From: Streptomyces sp. NBC_00568
GTDB taxonomy: Bacteria; Actinomycetota; Actinomycetes; Streptomycetales; Streptomycetaceae
Direction of reading: 5' to 3'
Length of the DNA stretch: 64,000 nucleotides
NCBI RefSeq assembly: GCF_026341855.1
Contig: NZ_JAPENW010000001.1
Span: 6,935,001-6,999,000, forward strand
Shown: in pieces, positions 1-8,105 of the stretch
Layout: each line of letters starts with the position of its first letter
Position numbering within the stretch: position 1 is the stretch's first letter
The notes under the pieces: generated by a model
Seen by the model: the letters and a program-made list of their open reading frames with translations, nothing else
Told to the model about the DNA's origin: nothing
The model's database searches: none
Made by a program: the position numbers and the translations under genes

Positions 1-436
1 CGTGCGCAACAGGGCGCCCTGAGGGCCGGACAAGTCGAGTCTCCCGCTGAGCGGTTGGGTGCCGAGCCCCGGCACGCGCCGCGTCCGGCCGGCACCGAGC
101 ACGGGGGCCGCCTGACGCGCGGGGTCGAGGTAAGGGCCGCTGCCCACCGGGCGGGAGTGCAACGACCGGGGCGGAGCGGACACGGAGGACGATGCTGTGT
201 ACATGGGCGAAACAGATCCCTTCGTGTGCCTGCAAGTTGCCGCGCCGCCCGCCCCGGCCGCCCTGGCTCATCCTGGGGAATGTCCCTGGCAACCGGGTCG
301 GGGTGGCGCGTTCCTACCTGACACCCGGCGTCCACTGGCACACCATCTGGCGCACCCTGGCGAACCCTGGCGAATAGTCGCTCAGCAACTGACAGACGGT
401 TACTGTCGAAATCAGCCGAGAACCTGGGGGCTTGAC
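1..436. other. Upstream region without a recognisable gene
   Basis: No reading frame here resembles a known protein. Just before the first gene there is a 10-bp direct repeat (ACCCTGGCGA twice, 354-373) and a small inverted repeat GACAG-N7-CTGTC (391-407). These could belong to the promoter of the downstream regulator, but nothing more can be supported. Confidence 0.4.
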
Positions 437-1936
437 GTGAACGGACAACCCAACACCCGCCTGGCGGACCTGTTCGGCCTGGCCGGCTGGTCCAAGGGCG
501 AGCTCGCGCGGCTGGTCAACCGGCAGGCGGCGGCCATGGGCCACCCCCAGCTGGCGACCGACACCTCGCGGGTGCGGCGGTGGATCGACATGGGAGAGAT
601 CCCGCGCGATCCGGTGCCGCGGGTGCTGGCGGCTCTGTTCACCGAGCGTCTCGGCCGTGTCGTGACCATCGAGGACCTCGGTCTGGTCAGGCACGGGCGT
701 ACGGGGAAACGGCAGGGCGGCGGGAGTGTGGAACATCCCGACGGTGTGCCGTGGGCGCCCGAGCGGACTGCCGCGGTCCTCACCGAATTCACGGGAATGG
801 ACCTCATGCTCAACCGACGCGGCTTGGTGGGCGCGGGTGCCGCGCTCGCCGCGGGATCCGCACTCAGCACTGCCATGCACGACTGGCTGCACACCGATCC
901 GGCCCTGACGGCCGACGCTCCGCAGTTCGAAGACCCCCTGCACGCCGACCTCGCCGGGTTCGACCGCTATGAGGCCGCCCCCATCGGGTCGCAGGAGATC
1001 GAGGAACTGGAGCGCTCCGTCGAGGTGTTCCGGGCCTGGGACGCGGCCCGCGGCGGCGGGCTGCAACGCAAGGCCGTGGTGGGCCAGCTCAACGAAGTGG
1101 GAGGCATGCTCTCCTACCGGCACCCCGACCATCTCCAGCGGCGCCTGTGGGGCGTCGCCGCCAACCTCGCCGTCCTCGCGGGCTGGATGTCGCACGACGT
1201 CGGCCTGGAGCCCACGGCCCAGAAGTACTTCGTCATCGCCGCCCACGCGGCCCGAGAAGGCGGTGACCGGCCCCGCGCGGGGGAGGCGCTCTCCCGAGCG
1301 GCTCGCCAGATGGTGCACCTGGGCCGGCCCGACGACGCGCTCGACCTGATGAAGCTCGCCAAGTCCGGTTCCGGCGAGGAGGTGCTGCCCCGCACCCGGG
1401 CCATGCTCCACACCATCGAGGCCTGGGCACAGGCCTCCATGGGCAAGGGGCAGGCCATGCGGCGCACCCTCGGTGTGGCGGAGGACCTGTTCGTCTCCGA
1501 CCGCGGTGACGTACCGCCGCCCAGCTGGATGCAGTTGTTCGACGAGGCCGACATGCACGGCATGCAGGCTCTCGCCTATCGCACCCTCGCCGAGCACGAG
1601 CCGTCCGCGGCCGCCACCGCGCAGCGTCACGCCAAGGAGGCGCTGAAGCTGCGGGAGTCGGGCCGGGAGCGGTCGAAGATCTTCGACCACATCTCCCTCG
1701 CGTCGGCCTGCTTCATCGCCGACGACCCCGAACAGGCCGACCGCTACGCGCGACTGGCCCTGACGTCGATGGGGTCCAACTCCTCCCATCGCACCTGGGA
1801 CCGCTTGCGCGAGATGTACCGGCTCACCGGGCAGTACTCCAGCTATCCGAAGATCAGCGATCTGCGTGAGGAGATCAAACTCGCGCTGCCGAAGGTTTCG
1901 TCGAAGCCCAGGGGCGGCAACAGCGCGCGGGCGTAA
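437..1936 (+). CDS. NsdA/NsdB-type regulator of differentiation
   Basis: A 499-residue cytoplasmic protein. The N-terminus (GWSKGELARLVNRQA and following) resembles the DNA-binding-like region of the Streptomyces NsdA/NsdB family, which represses morphological differentiation and antibiotic production. A Gly/Ala-rich hydrophobic stretch follows at about residues 126-145 (NRRGLVGAGAALAAG). The rest is alpha-helical and Ala-rich, as in TPR-like folds. I chose the GTG at 437 because the family alignment begins there; an upstream extension to 197 has no family-like sequence. I cannot separate NsdA from NsdB by eye. It is monocistronic, and the next gene converges on it. Confidence 0.8.
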   Translation: MNGQPNTRLADLFGLAGWSKGELARLVNRQAAAMGHPQLATDTSRVRRWIDMGEIPRDPVPRVLAALFTERLGRVVTIEDLGLVRHGRTGKRQGGGSVEHPDGVPWAPERTAAVLTEFTGMDLMLNRRGLVGAGAALAAGSALSTAMHDWLHTDPALTADAPQFEDPLHADLAGFDRYEAAPIGSQEIEELERSVEVFRAWDAARGGGLQRKAVVGQLNEVGGMLSYRHPDHLQRRLWGVAANLAVLAGWMSHDVGLEPTAQKYFVIAAHAAREGGDRPRAGEALSRAARQMVHLGRPDDALDLMKLAKSGSGEEVLPRTRAMLHTIEAWAQASMGKGQAMRRTLGVAEDLFVSDRGDVPPPSWMQLFDEADMHGMQALAYRTLAEHEPSAAATAQRHAKEALKLRESGRERSKIFDHISLASACFIADDPEQADRYARLALTSMGSNSSHRTWDRLREMYRLTGQYSSYPKISDLREEIKLALPKVSSKPRGGNSARA

Positions 1937-2110
1937 GGGATCCGCTCTCCCGCGTGGGTCGGTGTTCCGGGTGTGGTCGCCGCGTGACGCGTGCAACCGT
2001 GGCTCGGCTGACAAAGGTGTCAGCCGTCAGTGGCCCATGCCGATCCCGGCCAACTCCCTCTGTCGTCGGCCGTCGGCGTCGTCGGGCACGAGTGTCATCA
2101 GCCTCCGGCG

Positions 2111-3580
2111 TCAGGATCCGATCCTGGCGATGAGCACACAGGCATCGTCCTCGCGCTCGGTATCGCCGAACTCCTCTACAACCATGCGTACACAGTCCTG
2201 GGCCGTTCGGGCCTCGTCGAAGCGCGGGGCCAGGTCGAGCAGGCTCCGGACGGCCGCCGTTCCTCCCTGACTCCCGGCCTCGTCCGGACGAGGGGACCCC
2301 GACCGCCGGGGCACCAGTCCCTCGGTGTGCAGGAGCAGCAGGTCGCCCACGTGGAGGGTCTCCTCGGCCTGCCCGTAGACGGCACCGGAGGTGGCTCCGA
2401 GCAGGACGCCCTCCGGTGCGGCCAGCGCACGCCCCGTCCCGTCGCGGAACAGCAGCGGGGCGGGGTGTCCTGCCTGCGCCCAGCTCAGGGTGCGGGTCTC
2501 TGGCCGGTAGCGGCAGCAGACGGCACTGCCCAGGGCCGGCTGGACGGTGGCGTCGAGCAGTTGATTCAGCCAGGAAAGGAGCTGCCCCGGCCGGGTGCCC
2601 GCCACGGCCATACCGCGCAGGGCGCCGAGCAGCATCGCCATGCCCGAGGTCACGGTGACCCCGTGACCGGTGAGGTCGCCGACGCTCAACAGGGTCTCGC
2701 CGTCGGGGAGTTCGAGTGCGTCGTACCAGTTTCCGCCGATCAGCGCGCTGGTCGAGGACGGCAGATAGTGAGCGGCCACGTCCAGGGCCCGGGGCCCTTG
2801 GCGCGGGAACCGCAGGGAGCCGCGCCAAGGCGGCAGCACGGCCTCCTGGAGCTCGACCGCGAGCCGGTGCTCGGTCTCGGCGACGTGCTGCTCACGCTGG
2901 AGCGATTCACGGGTCTCACCCACCGTCCGCTGGCTGCGCCGCAGTTCGCTGACATCGCGCAGCACGGCCCACATCGAGGCGGTGCCGCCGTCGGCGTCCA
3001 GGACGGGCTCACCCATCATGTGCACGGTCCGCACTCCGCCGTCGGGGCGCACGATGCGGAACTCTCCGTCGATGGGCTTGGCGTCGATCAGGCAGTCGGT
3101 GACCATCGTCGTCAGCATCGGCCGGTCCTCGTCCAGGACCAGGGAGGGGAGTTCGTCGAGGGTGAGCGGGGGAGCGGAGGCGTCCCGGCCCAGGATCTGG
3201 TAGAGCTCGCCGGACCAACTGGCCTCGTCCGTCAGCAGGTTCCACTCGGCGCTGCCGACCCGGCTCAGCAGCGAGCCGCGCCGGGGTGCGGCGGTCGGCA
3301 CGGCCGGAGCCGCGGGGGTGTCCGTGGGCTGGACGGGCACGGCCGGCGGTCCGTCCCGCAGCTGCGCCAAGTGCGCGTCCAGGTCGTTCAGTTGATGGAG
3401 TGCCAGATTGCACAGCGCCCGTTGCCAGCGCCCCTGCGCGTCCTCGTCGTCGACGGGTGCCTCACGTCGTACGGCGTCCACCTCACCGCGCAGGTGCCGC
3501 GTCTGCGAGATGAGCGCGTCGACCGTGCCGCGCCGGGGCGGCTGAGCGGCGGGGCGGTCCGCAGAGAGATGGGAGGGCAT
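2111..3580 (-). CDS. PAS domain-containing SpoIIE-type PP2C phosphatase
   Basis: A 489-residue soluble protein. A helical N-terminus is followed by a PAS domain (about 110-225, with PDGGVRTVHMMGEP) and a C-terminal SpoIIE/RsbU-type PP2C phosphatase domain (about 270-487, with VGDLTGHG and GHPAPLLFRDG). Such proteins dephosphorylate anti-anti-sigma factors in partner-switching cascades. The usual metal-site motif GGDWYD reads GGNWYD here, with Asn284 in place of Asp, so activity is uncertain. The start has a GGAG seven bases upstream. No anti-sigma or anti-anti-sigma gene lies next to it. Confidence 0.9.
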   Translation of the reverse strand: MPSHLSADRPAAQPPRRGTVDALISQTRHLRGEVDAVRREAPVDDEDAQGRWQRALCNLALHQLNDLDAHLAQLRDGPPAVPVQPTDTPAAPAVPTAAPRRGSLLSRVGSAEWNLLTDEASWSGELYQILGRDASAPPLTLDELPSLVLDEDRPMLTTMVTDCLIDAKPIDGEFRIVRPDGGVRTVHMMGEPVLDADGGTASMWAVLRDVSELRRSQRTVGETRESLQREQHVAETEHRLAVELQEAVLPPWRGSLRFPRQGPRALDVAAHYLPSSTSALIGGNWYDALELPDGETLLSVGDLTGHGVTVTSGMAMLLGALRGMAVAGTRPGQLLSWLNQLLDATVQPALGSAVCCRYRPETRTLSWAQAGHPAPLLFRDGTGRALAAPEGVLLGATSGAVYGQAEETLHVGDLLLLHTEGLVPRRSGSPRPDEAGSQGGTAAVRSLLDLAPRFDEARTAQDCVRMVVEEFGDTEREDDACVLIARIGS

Positions 3581-3760
3581 GACGTACTCCGATGCGGGAA
3601 CGGTACGACCTAGGCTGACGGAAGGACCGTTACGACTGTCGCACAGCCCGCGACGCGCTGTAAGGGATTTGGCAACACCCGATACGGTGGTGCTTCTGGT
3701 ATATGCCGCAGTCCTCCCGGACCGGGCGAGTGGTCCCGATGCGGTAGGTGTCGTTCGGGG

Positions 3761-3789
3761 TCAAGTCGTAGACACCGTACGTGACTTGA
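3761..3789. promoter_or_regulatory. Inverted repeat upstream of the phosphatase gene
   Basis: TCAAGTC and GACTTGA form a perfect 7-bp inverted repeat with a 15-bp spacer. It lies in the 308-base gap (3581-3888) upstream of the phosphatase. It may be an operator or part of a promoter. I saw nothing else in the gap. Confidence 0.35.
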
Positions 3790-3888
3790 GGTCCCCGCGA
3801 CGTACTCGCGCCCTGCTTTCATTCTCCTGTTCGAGGGGCATGTGTGCGAGTCCTCGGGCCCGGGAATCTCTCCCGATCGCTCGCCGCC

Positions 3889-4569
3889 TCACAGGCGGCG
3901 CACGAAGTCCTTCACCTCGGTCTCGTAGAGAAAGGACGGATCGACGCCCATCGAGGTGAAGTTGCCCTCGATCTCCAGGCCGACCAGGCCGTGCAGATGG
4001 GCCCACAGCATCGTGGAGCGCACGGCGACCGCCTCCGAGGTGTCCTCGAAGCCGTGGCGTCCGCGCCACTCGCGGAACTGCGCGGCCGCGTCTTCCGGAA
4101 CCCGCGTGCCCGGCTCGGCGAGGGCGCTCACCGCGTCCAGGAGTACGGTCATGGCGGGCTGAGAGGCCTCGACCAGGCTCGCGGACTGGGCGTCGTACCC
4201 CTGGAGCGGGGCCCGGAACAGCAGGCGGTAGCGGTGCGGCTCGGCCAGCGCCCAGCTCCGGTAGGCGCGGACCAGCTCGGTCAGCCGGGTGACCGGGTCC
4301 GCCGTGCGGTCCTCGGCGGTGCGGCGGAGGGTCGAGGCCAGGTCCCCGTAGGCGTCGACGACGAGCTCGGTCAGCAGGCTGTCGCGGTTGGCGAAGTAGC
4401 GGTAGAGCGCGGGCCCGGTCATGCCCAGCTCCTTGGCGATCGCGTTGAGGGACAGTGCTTCCGGGCCGCCCTCGGCCAGCTGGCGCAGTGCCGCCGTCTT
4501 CGCTTCCTGCTGGACCTGCGCGCGAAACCGGTCGCGCGGGCCCGTCCCGGTCCGGGTGTCTGCGGCCAT
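3889..4569 (-). CDS. TetR-family regulator with WHG-type C-terminal domain
   Basis: A 226-residue protein with an N-terminal helix-turn-helix (ALSLNAIAKELGMTGPALYRY, about residues 30-50) and a TetR_C/WHG-like ligand domain. I chose the ATG at 4569 because AAGAGG sits just upstream; a start at 4647 would add an unfamiliar tail. It is divergent from the phospholipase C gene. The 368-base gap holds an imperfect palindrome (4667-4682) that is a natural candidate operator for this protein. An 8-bp hairpin overlaps the stop codon (3882-3900). Confidence 0.88.
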   Translation of the reverse strand: MAADTRTGTGPRDRFRAQVQQEAKTAALRQLAEGGPEALSLNAIAKELGMTGPALYRYFANRDSLLTELVVDAYGDLASTLRRTAEDRTADPVTRLTELVRAYRSWALAEPHRYRLLFRAPLQGYDAQSASLVEASQPAMTVLLDAVSALAEPGTRVPEDAAAQFREWRGRHGFEDTSEAVAVRSTMLWAHLHGLVGLEIEGNFTSMGVDPSFLYETEVKDFVRRL

Positions 4570-4666
4570 GTCATCGCCTCTTCGTGTCGGGTGCGGGTCT
4601 TCGGGCGGGCTGTCCCGCTCATCGGCCGACGGAGCGCGAGGAAGCACGCTTCGCTTCGTTAGATAT

Positions 4667-4682
4667 TATCACTGTCGCGATA
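4667..4682. promoter_or_regulatory. Candidate operator of the TetR/WHG regulator
   Basis: TATCACTGTCGCGATA is an imperfect palindrome: TATC and GATA ends, 12 of 16 positions symmetric. Read towards tetR it sits between a possible -35 (TTACTA) and a possible -10 (TAATAT), spacer 16 bp. That placement fits autorepression, but binding is inferred. Confidence 0.5.
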
Positions 4683-4694
4683 GGTAGTAACGGA

Positions 4695-4798
4695 ACGACT
4701 GTGCGCAAGCGACATCAGGCGGCTCCGCGCAAGCGGTACCGGGCAACTCCGCACAGTGGTGTCGAGCGACTGCGCACAGCGACACCGGGTGGCTCCGG
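4695..4798 (+). repeat. Three degenerate direct repeats upstream of phospholipase C
   Basis: Three related stretches at 4695-4726, 4727-4751 and 4766-4798 share a core like GCGCAAGCGACACCGGGC followed by GGCTCCG or AACTCCG. They fill the gap between the tetR operator and the phospholipase start. The pattern could be an iterated activator site or simple tandem decay. Confidence 0.45.
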
Positions 4799-4937
4799 GA
4801 GACTCGGGACCGGACGGACAGTTTCGACCGTTGTTCACCCACCCCTCACCGCACCGGTTGAGCCCCGGCGAACGCCCCGTGCACGCTTGCTCGCGGTGTG
4901 CCACAGGGGCACCCACCCCAGTGACGAGGGCGGGCTA

Positions 4938-6968
4938 ATGACACCGATCAGCCGAAGAGGCTTTGTGGGGCTCGGCGCGTCCGTGGTGGCGGGAGCCGCG
5001 ACGGGCGTCGGCTCGCGTCCCGCGGTGGCCGCGGCCACCGCGGCGACGGCGACCGGCACGATCTCGGACGTACGGCACGTCGTCATCCTCATGCAGGAGA
5101 ACCGCAGCTTCGACCACTACTTCGGGCGGCTCAAGGGGGTCCGTGGCTTCGACGACCGCAGCGGCATCGCGCTGTCCGGCGGGTACGCGGTCTTCAACCA
5201 GCCCAACGGCCGGAGCAGGCAGTACCCCTGGAAGCTCAGCGCCACGCCCGCGGCGGGCGGCAAGGACGGCGAGACCCTCGCCCAGTGCAGCGGCGACCTC
5301 CCGCACTCCTGGTCCTCGCAGCACGCCGCCTGGAACAACGGACGGCTCGACAACTGGGTCTCGGGCGTCGGCAACGTACGGTCGCTCGGCTACCTCGACC
5401 GTTCCGACATCCCGTTCCACTACGCGCTCGCCGACAACTACACCATCTGCGACGCCTACTTCTCCTCCGCGCTCAGCGCCACCGGGCCGAACCGCACCTA
5501 TCTGTGGAGCGGCAAGGTCGACGCGTCCAGTTACGACGGCGGCGAGGAGTCGGGCCTGACCTGGCAGAACTACGCCGAGGCTCTTCAAGCGGCGGGTGTG
5601 AGCTGGAAGGTCTACCAGAACGCCCAGGACAACTACGGCGACAACGGCTGCGCCTACTTCAAGAAGTTCGCCGCCGCCAAGGCCGGCGACCCGCTGTACG
5701 ACCGGGGCATGGCCTCCGTCCCGAAGGCCACCGGCTCCACGCCCGACGACATCGCCGCGGCCATCCGGGCCGACGTCGTCGCCGGAACCCTGCCCCAGGT
5801 GTCCTGGGTGGTCGCCAACCAGGCCTTCTCGGAGCACCCGTACGCCCCGCCCGGCGACGGCGCCCACTTCGTCGACCTGGTGTACAAGGCACTCGCCGCC
5901 GACGCGGACGTCTTCGACTCAACGGTCCTGTTCCTCAACTACGACGAGAACGACGGGTTCTTCGACCACGTGCCCCCGCCCGTCCCGCCCGCCGGGACCG
6001 CGGGCGAGTACCTGAACGGCGTTCCGTACGGCCTCGGTTTCCGGGTCCCGCTGCTCGTCATCTCGCCCTGGACGCGCGGCGGCTGGGTCTCCTCGGAGGT
6101 CTTCGACCACACCTCCGTCCTGCGTTTCCTGGAGACCTGGACCGGCGCTCTCGGCAAGCCCGCGGCCTGCCCCGACATCAGCGCCTGGCGCCGCAGGGTG
6201 ACCGGCGACCTGACCGGCGTCTTCGACTTCGCGCACCCGGTCCGCGGTGCCGTGTCGCTCCCTGCGACGAGTGTCATCGGGTACGCCACCTGCGGTCCGC
6301 TGCCCAACCCCGTGCCGACCACCAACGCGCTGCCCGCGCAGGAGCCCGGAACCCGGCCCGCCCGGGCGCTGCCGTATCAGCCCAACGGCTTTCTGGACCA
6401 CCTGGAGTTCACCGCGACCGGCAGGATCCTCGCCTGGTTCACCATGGCCAACCAGGGTGCCCCGGCCAAGAGGGCGGTGCACTTCTCCCTCCACCCGAAC
6501 GCCTACCGGGACACCGTGCCCTGGCAGTACACGGTCGACGCGGGCGGCACCGCCTCCGACTCCTTCAACATCGGCGCGGGCTACGGCGACGGCAAGTACG
6601 ACTTCTCGATGACCGGCCCCAACCGCTTCCTGCGCCGCTTCAAGGGAGACGCGACGAAGGCGGGCAGGTCGGCGGAGGTCGGCGTGCGGTACGCGACCGA
6701 GCCCGGCACCGGGAAGGCGGCCGTCTACTTCAGGATGACCAACTCCTCCGCCTCCCCGGTGACGTTCACCGTCACCTCGAACCACTACCGCTCCGACGGA
6801 CCCTGGACGTACACCGTCGCGGCGGGCGGCTCGGCGGAGGCCTACTTCAACGCGGTGGCGTACCAGGACGGCTGGTACGACTTCACGATCACGGTCGGCT
6901 CCGACGCGAGCTGGTCGCGCCGGTTCACCGGCCACCTCGAGACGGGTGCCGCGAGCGTCAGCGGCTGA
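4938..6968 (+). CDS. Tat-exported non-haemolytic phospholipase C
   Basis: A 676-residue secreted phosphoesterase. The N-terminus carries a twin-arginine signal (SRRGF, residues 5-9) ending near AAA at about 35. The catalytic domain starts at VRHVVILMQENRSFDHYFG, the phospholipase C/acid phosphatase (PF04185) signature. The last 250 residues hold two copies of the C-terminal beta-domain typical of these enzymes. It should hydrolyse phosphatidylcholine-like lipids outside the cell, which often serves phosphate or choline scavenging. ATG 4938 has GAGGG upstream and begins exactly at the signal peptide. Its stop abuts the convergent oxidoreductase gene. Confidence 0.95.
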   Translation: MTPISRRGFVGLGASVVAGAATGVGSRPAVAAATAATATGTISDVRHVVILMQENRSFDHYFGRLKGVRGFDDRSGIALSGGYAVFNQPNGRSRQYPWKLSATPAAGGKDGETLAQCSGDLPHSWSSQHAAWNNGRLDNWVSGVGNVRSLGYLDRSDIPFHYALADNYTICDAYFSSALSATGPNRTYLWSGKVDASSYDGGEESGLTWQNYAEALQAAGVSWKVYQNAQDNYGDNGCAYFKKFAAAKAGDPLYDRGMASVPKATGSTPDDIAAAIRADVVAGTLPQVSWVVANQAFSEHPYAPPGDGAHFVDLVYKALAADADVFDSTVLFLNYDENDGFFDHVPPPVPPAGTAGEYLNGVPYGLGFRVPLLVISPWTRGGWVSSEVFDHTSVLRFLETWTGALGKPAACPDISAWRRRVTGDLTGVFDFAHPVRGAVSLPATSVIGYATCGPLPNPVPTTNALPAQEPGTRPARALPYQPNGFLDHLEFTATGRILAWFTMANQGAPAKRAVHFSLHPNAYRDTVPWQYTVDAGGTASDSFNIGAGYGDGKYDFSMTGPNRFLRRFKGDATKAGRSAEVGVRYATEPGTGKAAVYFRMTNSSASPVTFTVTSNHYRSDGPWTYTVAAGGSAEAYFNAVAYQDGWYDFTITVGSDASWSRRFTGHLETGAASVSG

Positions 6969-7982
6969 TCAGGCGTAGAGGTCCGGGCGCGGGGCCAGCT
7001 CGACGGTCACCCGGCCGCCGTTCTCCAGCGCCCGGACACCCGCCTCGGCGACGGCGGACGCCGCGTACCCGTCCCAGACGCCGGGTCCGGTGACCCAGCC
7101 GGCCCGGGTGGCGTCCGCCCATGCCTGCACCTCGCGGTCGTAGGCGTCGGCGAAGCGGACGAGGTAGTCCTGCGCGACCTCCTCGTGCCTGCCGCCCGCC
7201 GTCGTCACGGCCATGCCGCGCTCGTCCCCGATGCGCGCGATCCCCGACTCGCAGACCGCCTCGCACCCCACCTGGTAGCCGAACCCGGAGTTCACGAAGA
7301 CCTCGACGTCGACCAGGGCGCCGCCGGCCGTCTCGAACACGACGAACTGGGGGTCGATCAGACCCTCGGGGGCGTTCGCGGACGGCTGGGGGCGCAGCAC
7401 GCTCACCGCGGTGAGCTCCTGGCCCAGGAGCCAGCGCGCCGCGTCGATCTCGTGCGAGACGGAGCTGTTCACCAGCATCGCCGAGGTGAAGCCGGGCGGC
7501 GAGGCGACATTGCGGTGCGTGCAGTGCAGCATCAGCGGGCGGCCCAGCCGACGGCTGTCCAGCAGGGACTTGAGGCGCTGGTACTCGGCGTCGTACCGGC
7601 GCATGAACCCGACCTGCGCCAGCCGCCGTCCGAGCCGTACTTCCGCCTCCACCACACGCAGGGCCCCGGCCGACTCCGGCACCAGCGGCTTCTCGCACAG
7701 CACCGGCAGACCCCGCGCGAAGGCCGCGAGCAGCGCCTCCTCGTGCGCGGGGCCCGGGGAGGCGATCAGCACGGCCCGCACGCCGGGTGCGTCGAGTGCG
7801 GCCGCCGTCTCGGCGTGGACCGAGACACCGTCGATGCCGGCCACCGCCTCTGCGGCGCGATCGGTGTCGGGGTCCGCCACGGCGGCGACCCTGGCACCGC
7901 TCACCACCTGATCGATTCGACGTATATGGTCGGCCCCCATGTGCCCGGCACCCAGTACCGCCACACCCAACAACTCGCTCAC
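6969..7982 (-). CDS. Gfo/Idh/MocA-family NAD-dependent oxidoreductase (inositol dehydrogenase-like)
   Basis: A 337-residue protein with an N-terminal Rossmann fold (GAGHMGADHIRRI), the family EKP motif (VLCEKPL, about residues 95-101), and a C-terminal alpha/beta domain with SHEIDAARWLLG, where the His/Asp pair matches the catalytic region of inositol 2-dehydrogenases. It likely oxidises a cyclitol or sugar. No inositol-catabolic neighbours are present, so the substrate is open. Its 3' end abuts the phospholipase stop, a tail-to-tail arrangement without spacing. Confidence 0.88.
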   Translation of the reverse strand: MSELLGVAVLGAGHMGADHIRRIDQVVSGARVAAVADPDTDRAAEAVAGIDGVSVHAETAAALDAPGVRAVLIASPGPAHEEALLAAFARGLPVLCEKPLVPESAGALRVVEAEVRLGRRLAQVGFMRRYDAEYQRLKSLLDSRRLGRPLMLHCTHRNVASPPGFTSAMLVNSSVSHEIDAARWLLGQELTAVSVLRPQPSANAPEGLIDPQFVVFETAGGALVDVEVFVNSGFGYQVGCEAVCESGIARIGDERGMAVTTAGGRHEEVAQDYLVRFADAYDREVQAWADATRAGWVTGPGVWDGYAASAVAEAGVRALENGGRVTVELAPRPDLYA

Positions 7983-8105
7983 GCGATCCGCACCTCTCCG
8001 ACGACAGCTCGGGATCGTTCCGTCCCGGTGATCCGATTGTCGGCCGCGGAGATCGATAACGCAGCACCCCGTCGACCCTGACGCCCGGCCGCCGCCTTCC
8101 GACGC

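Noticed and set aside
314..2014. Long open frame opposite the NsdA/B-like gene
   Set aside because: An antisense shadow of high-GC coding sequence without recognisable domains.
3882..3900. Terminator at the tetR 3' end
   Set aside because: The 8-bp hairpin overlaps the stop codon itself and has a 3-base loop, so termination is doubtful.
4455..4937. Upstream extension of the phospholipase C frame
   Set aside because: It would overlap the divergent tetR and bury the twin-arginine signal inside the protein.
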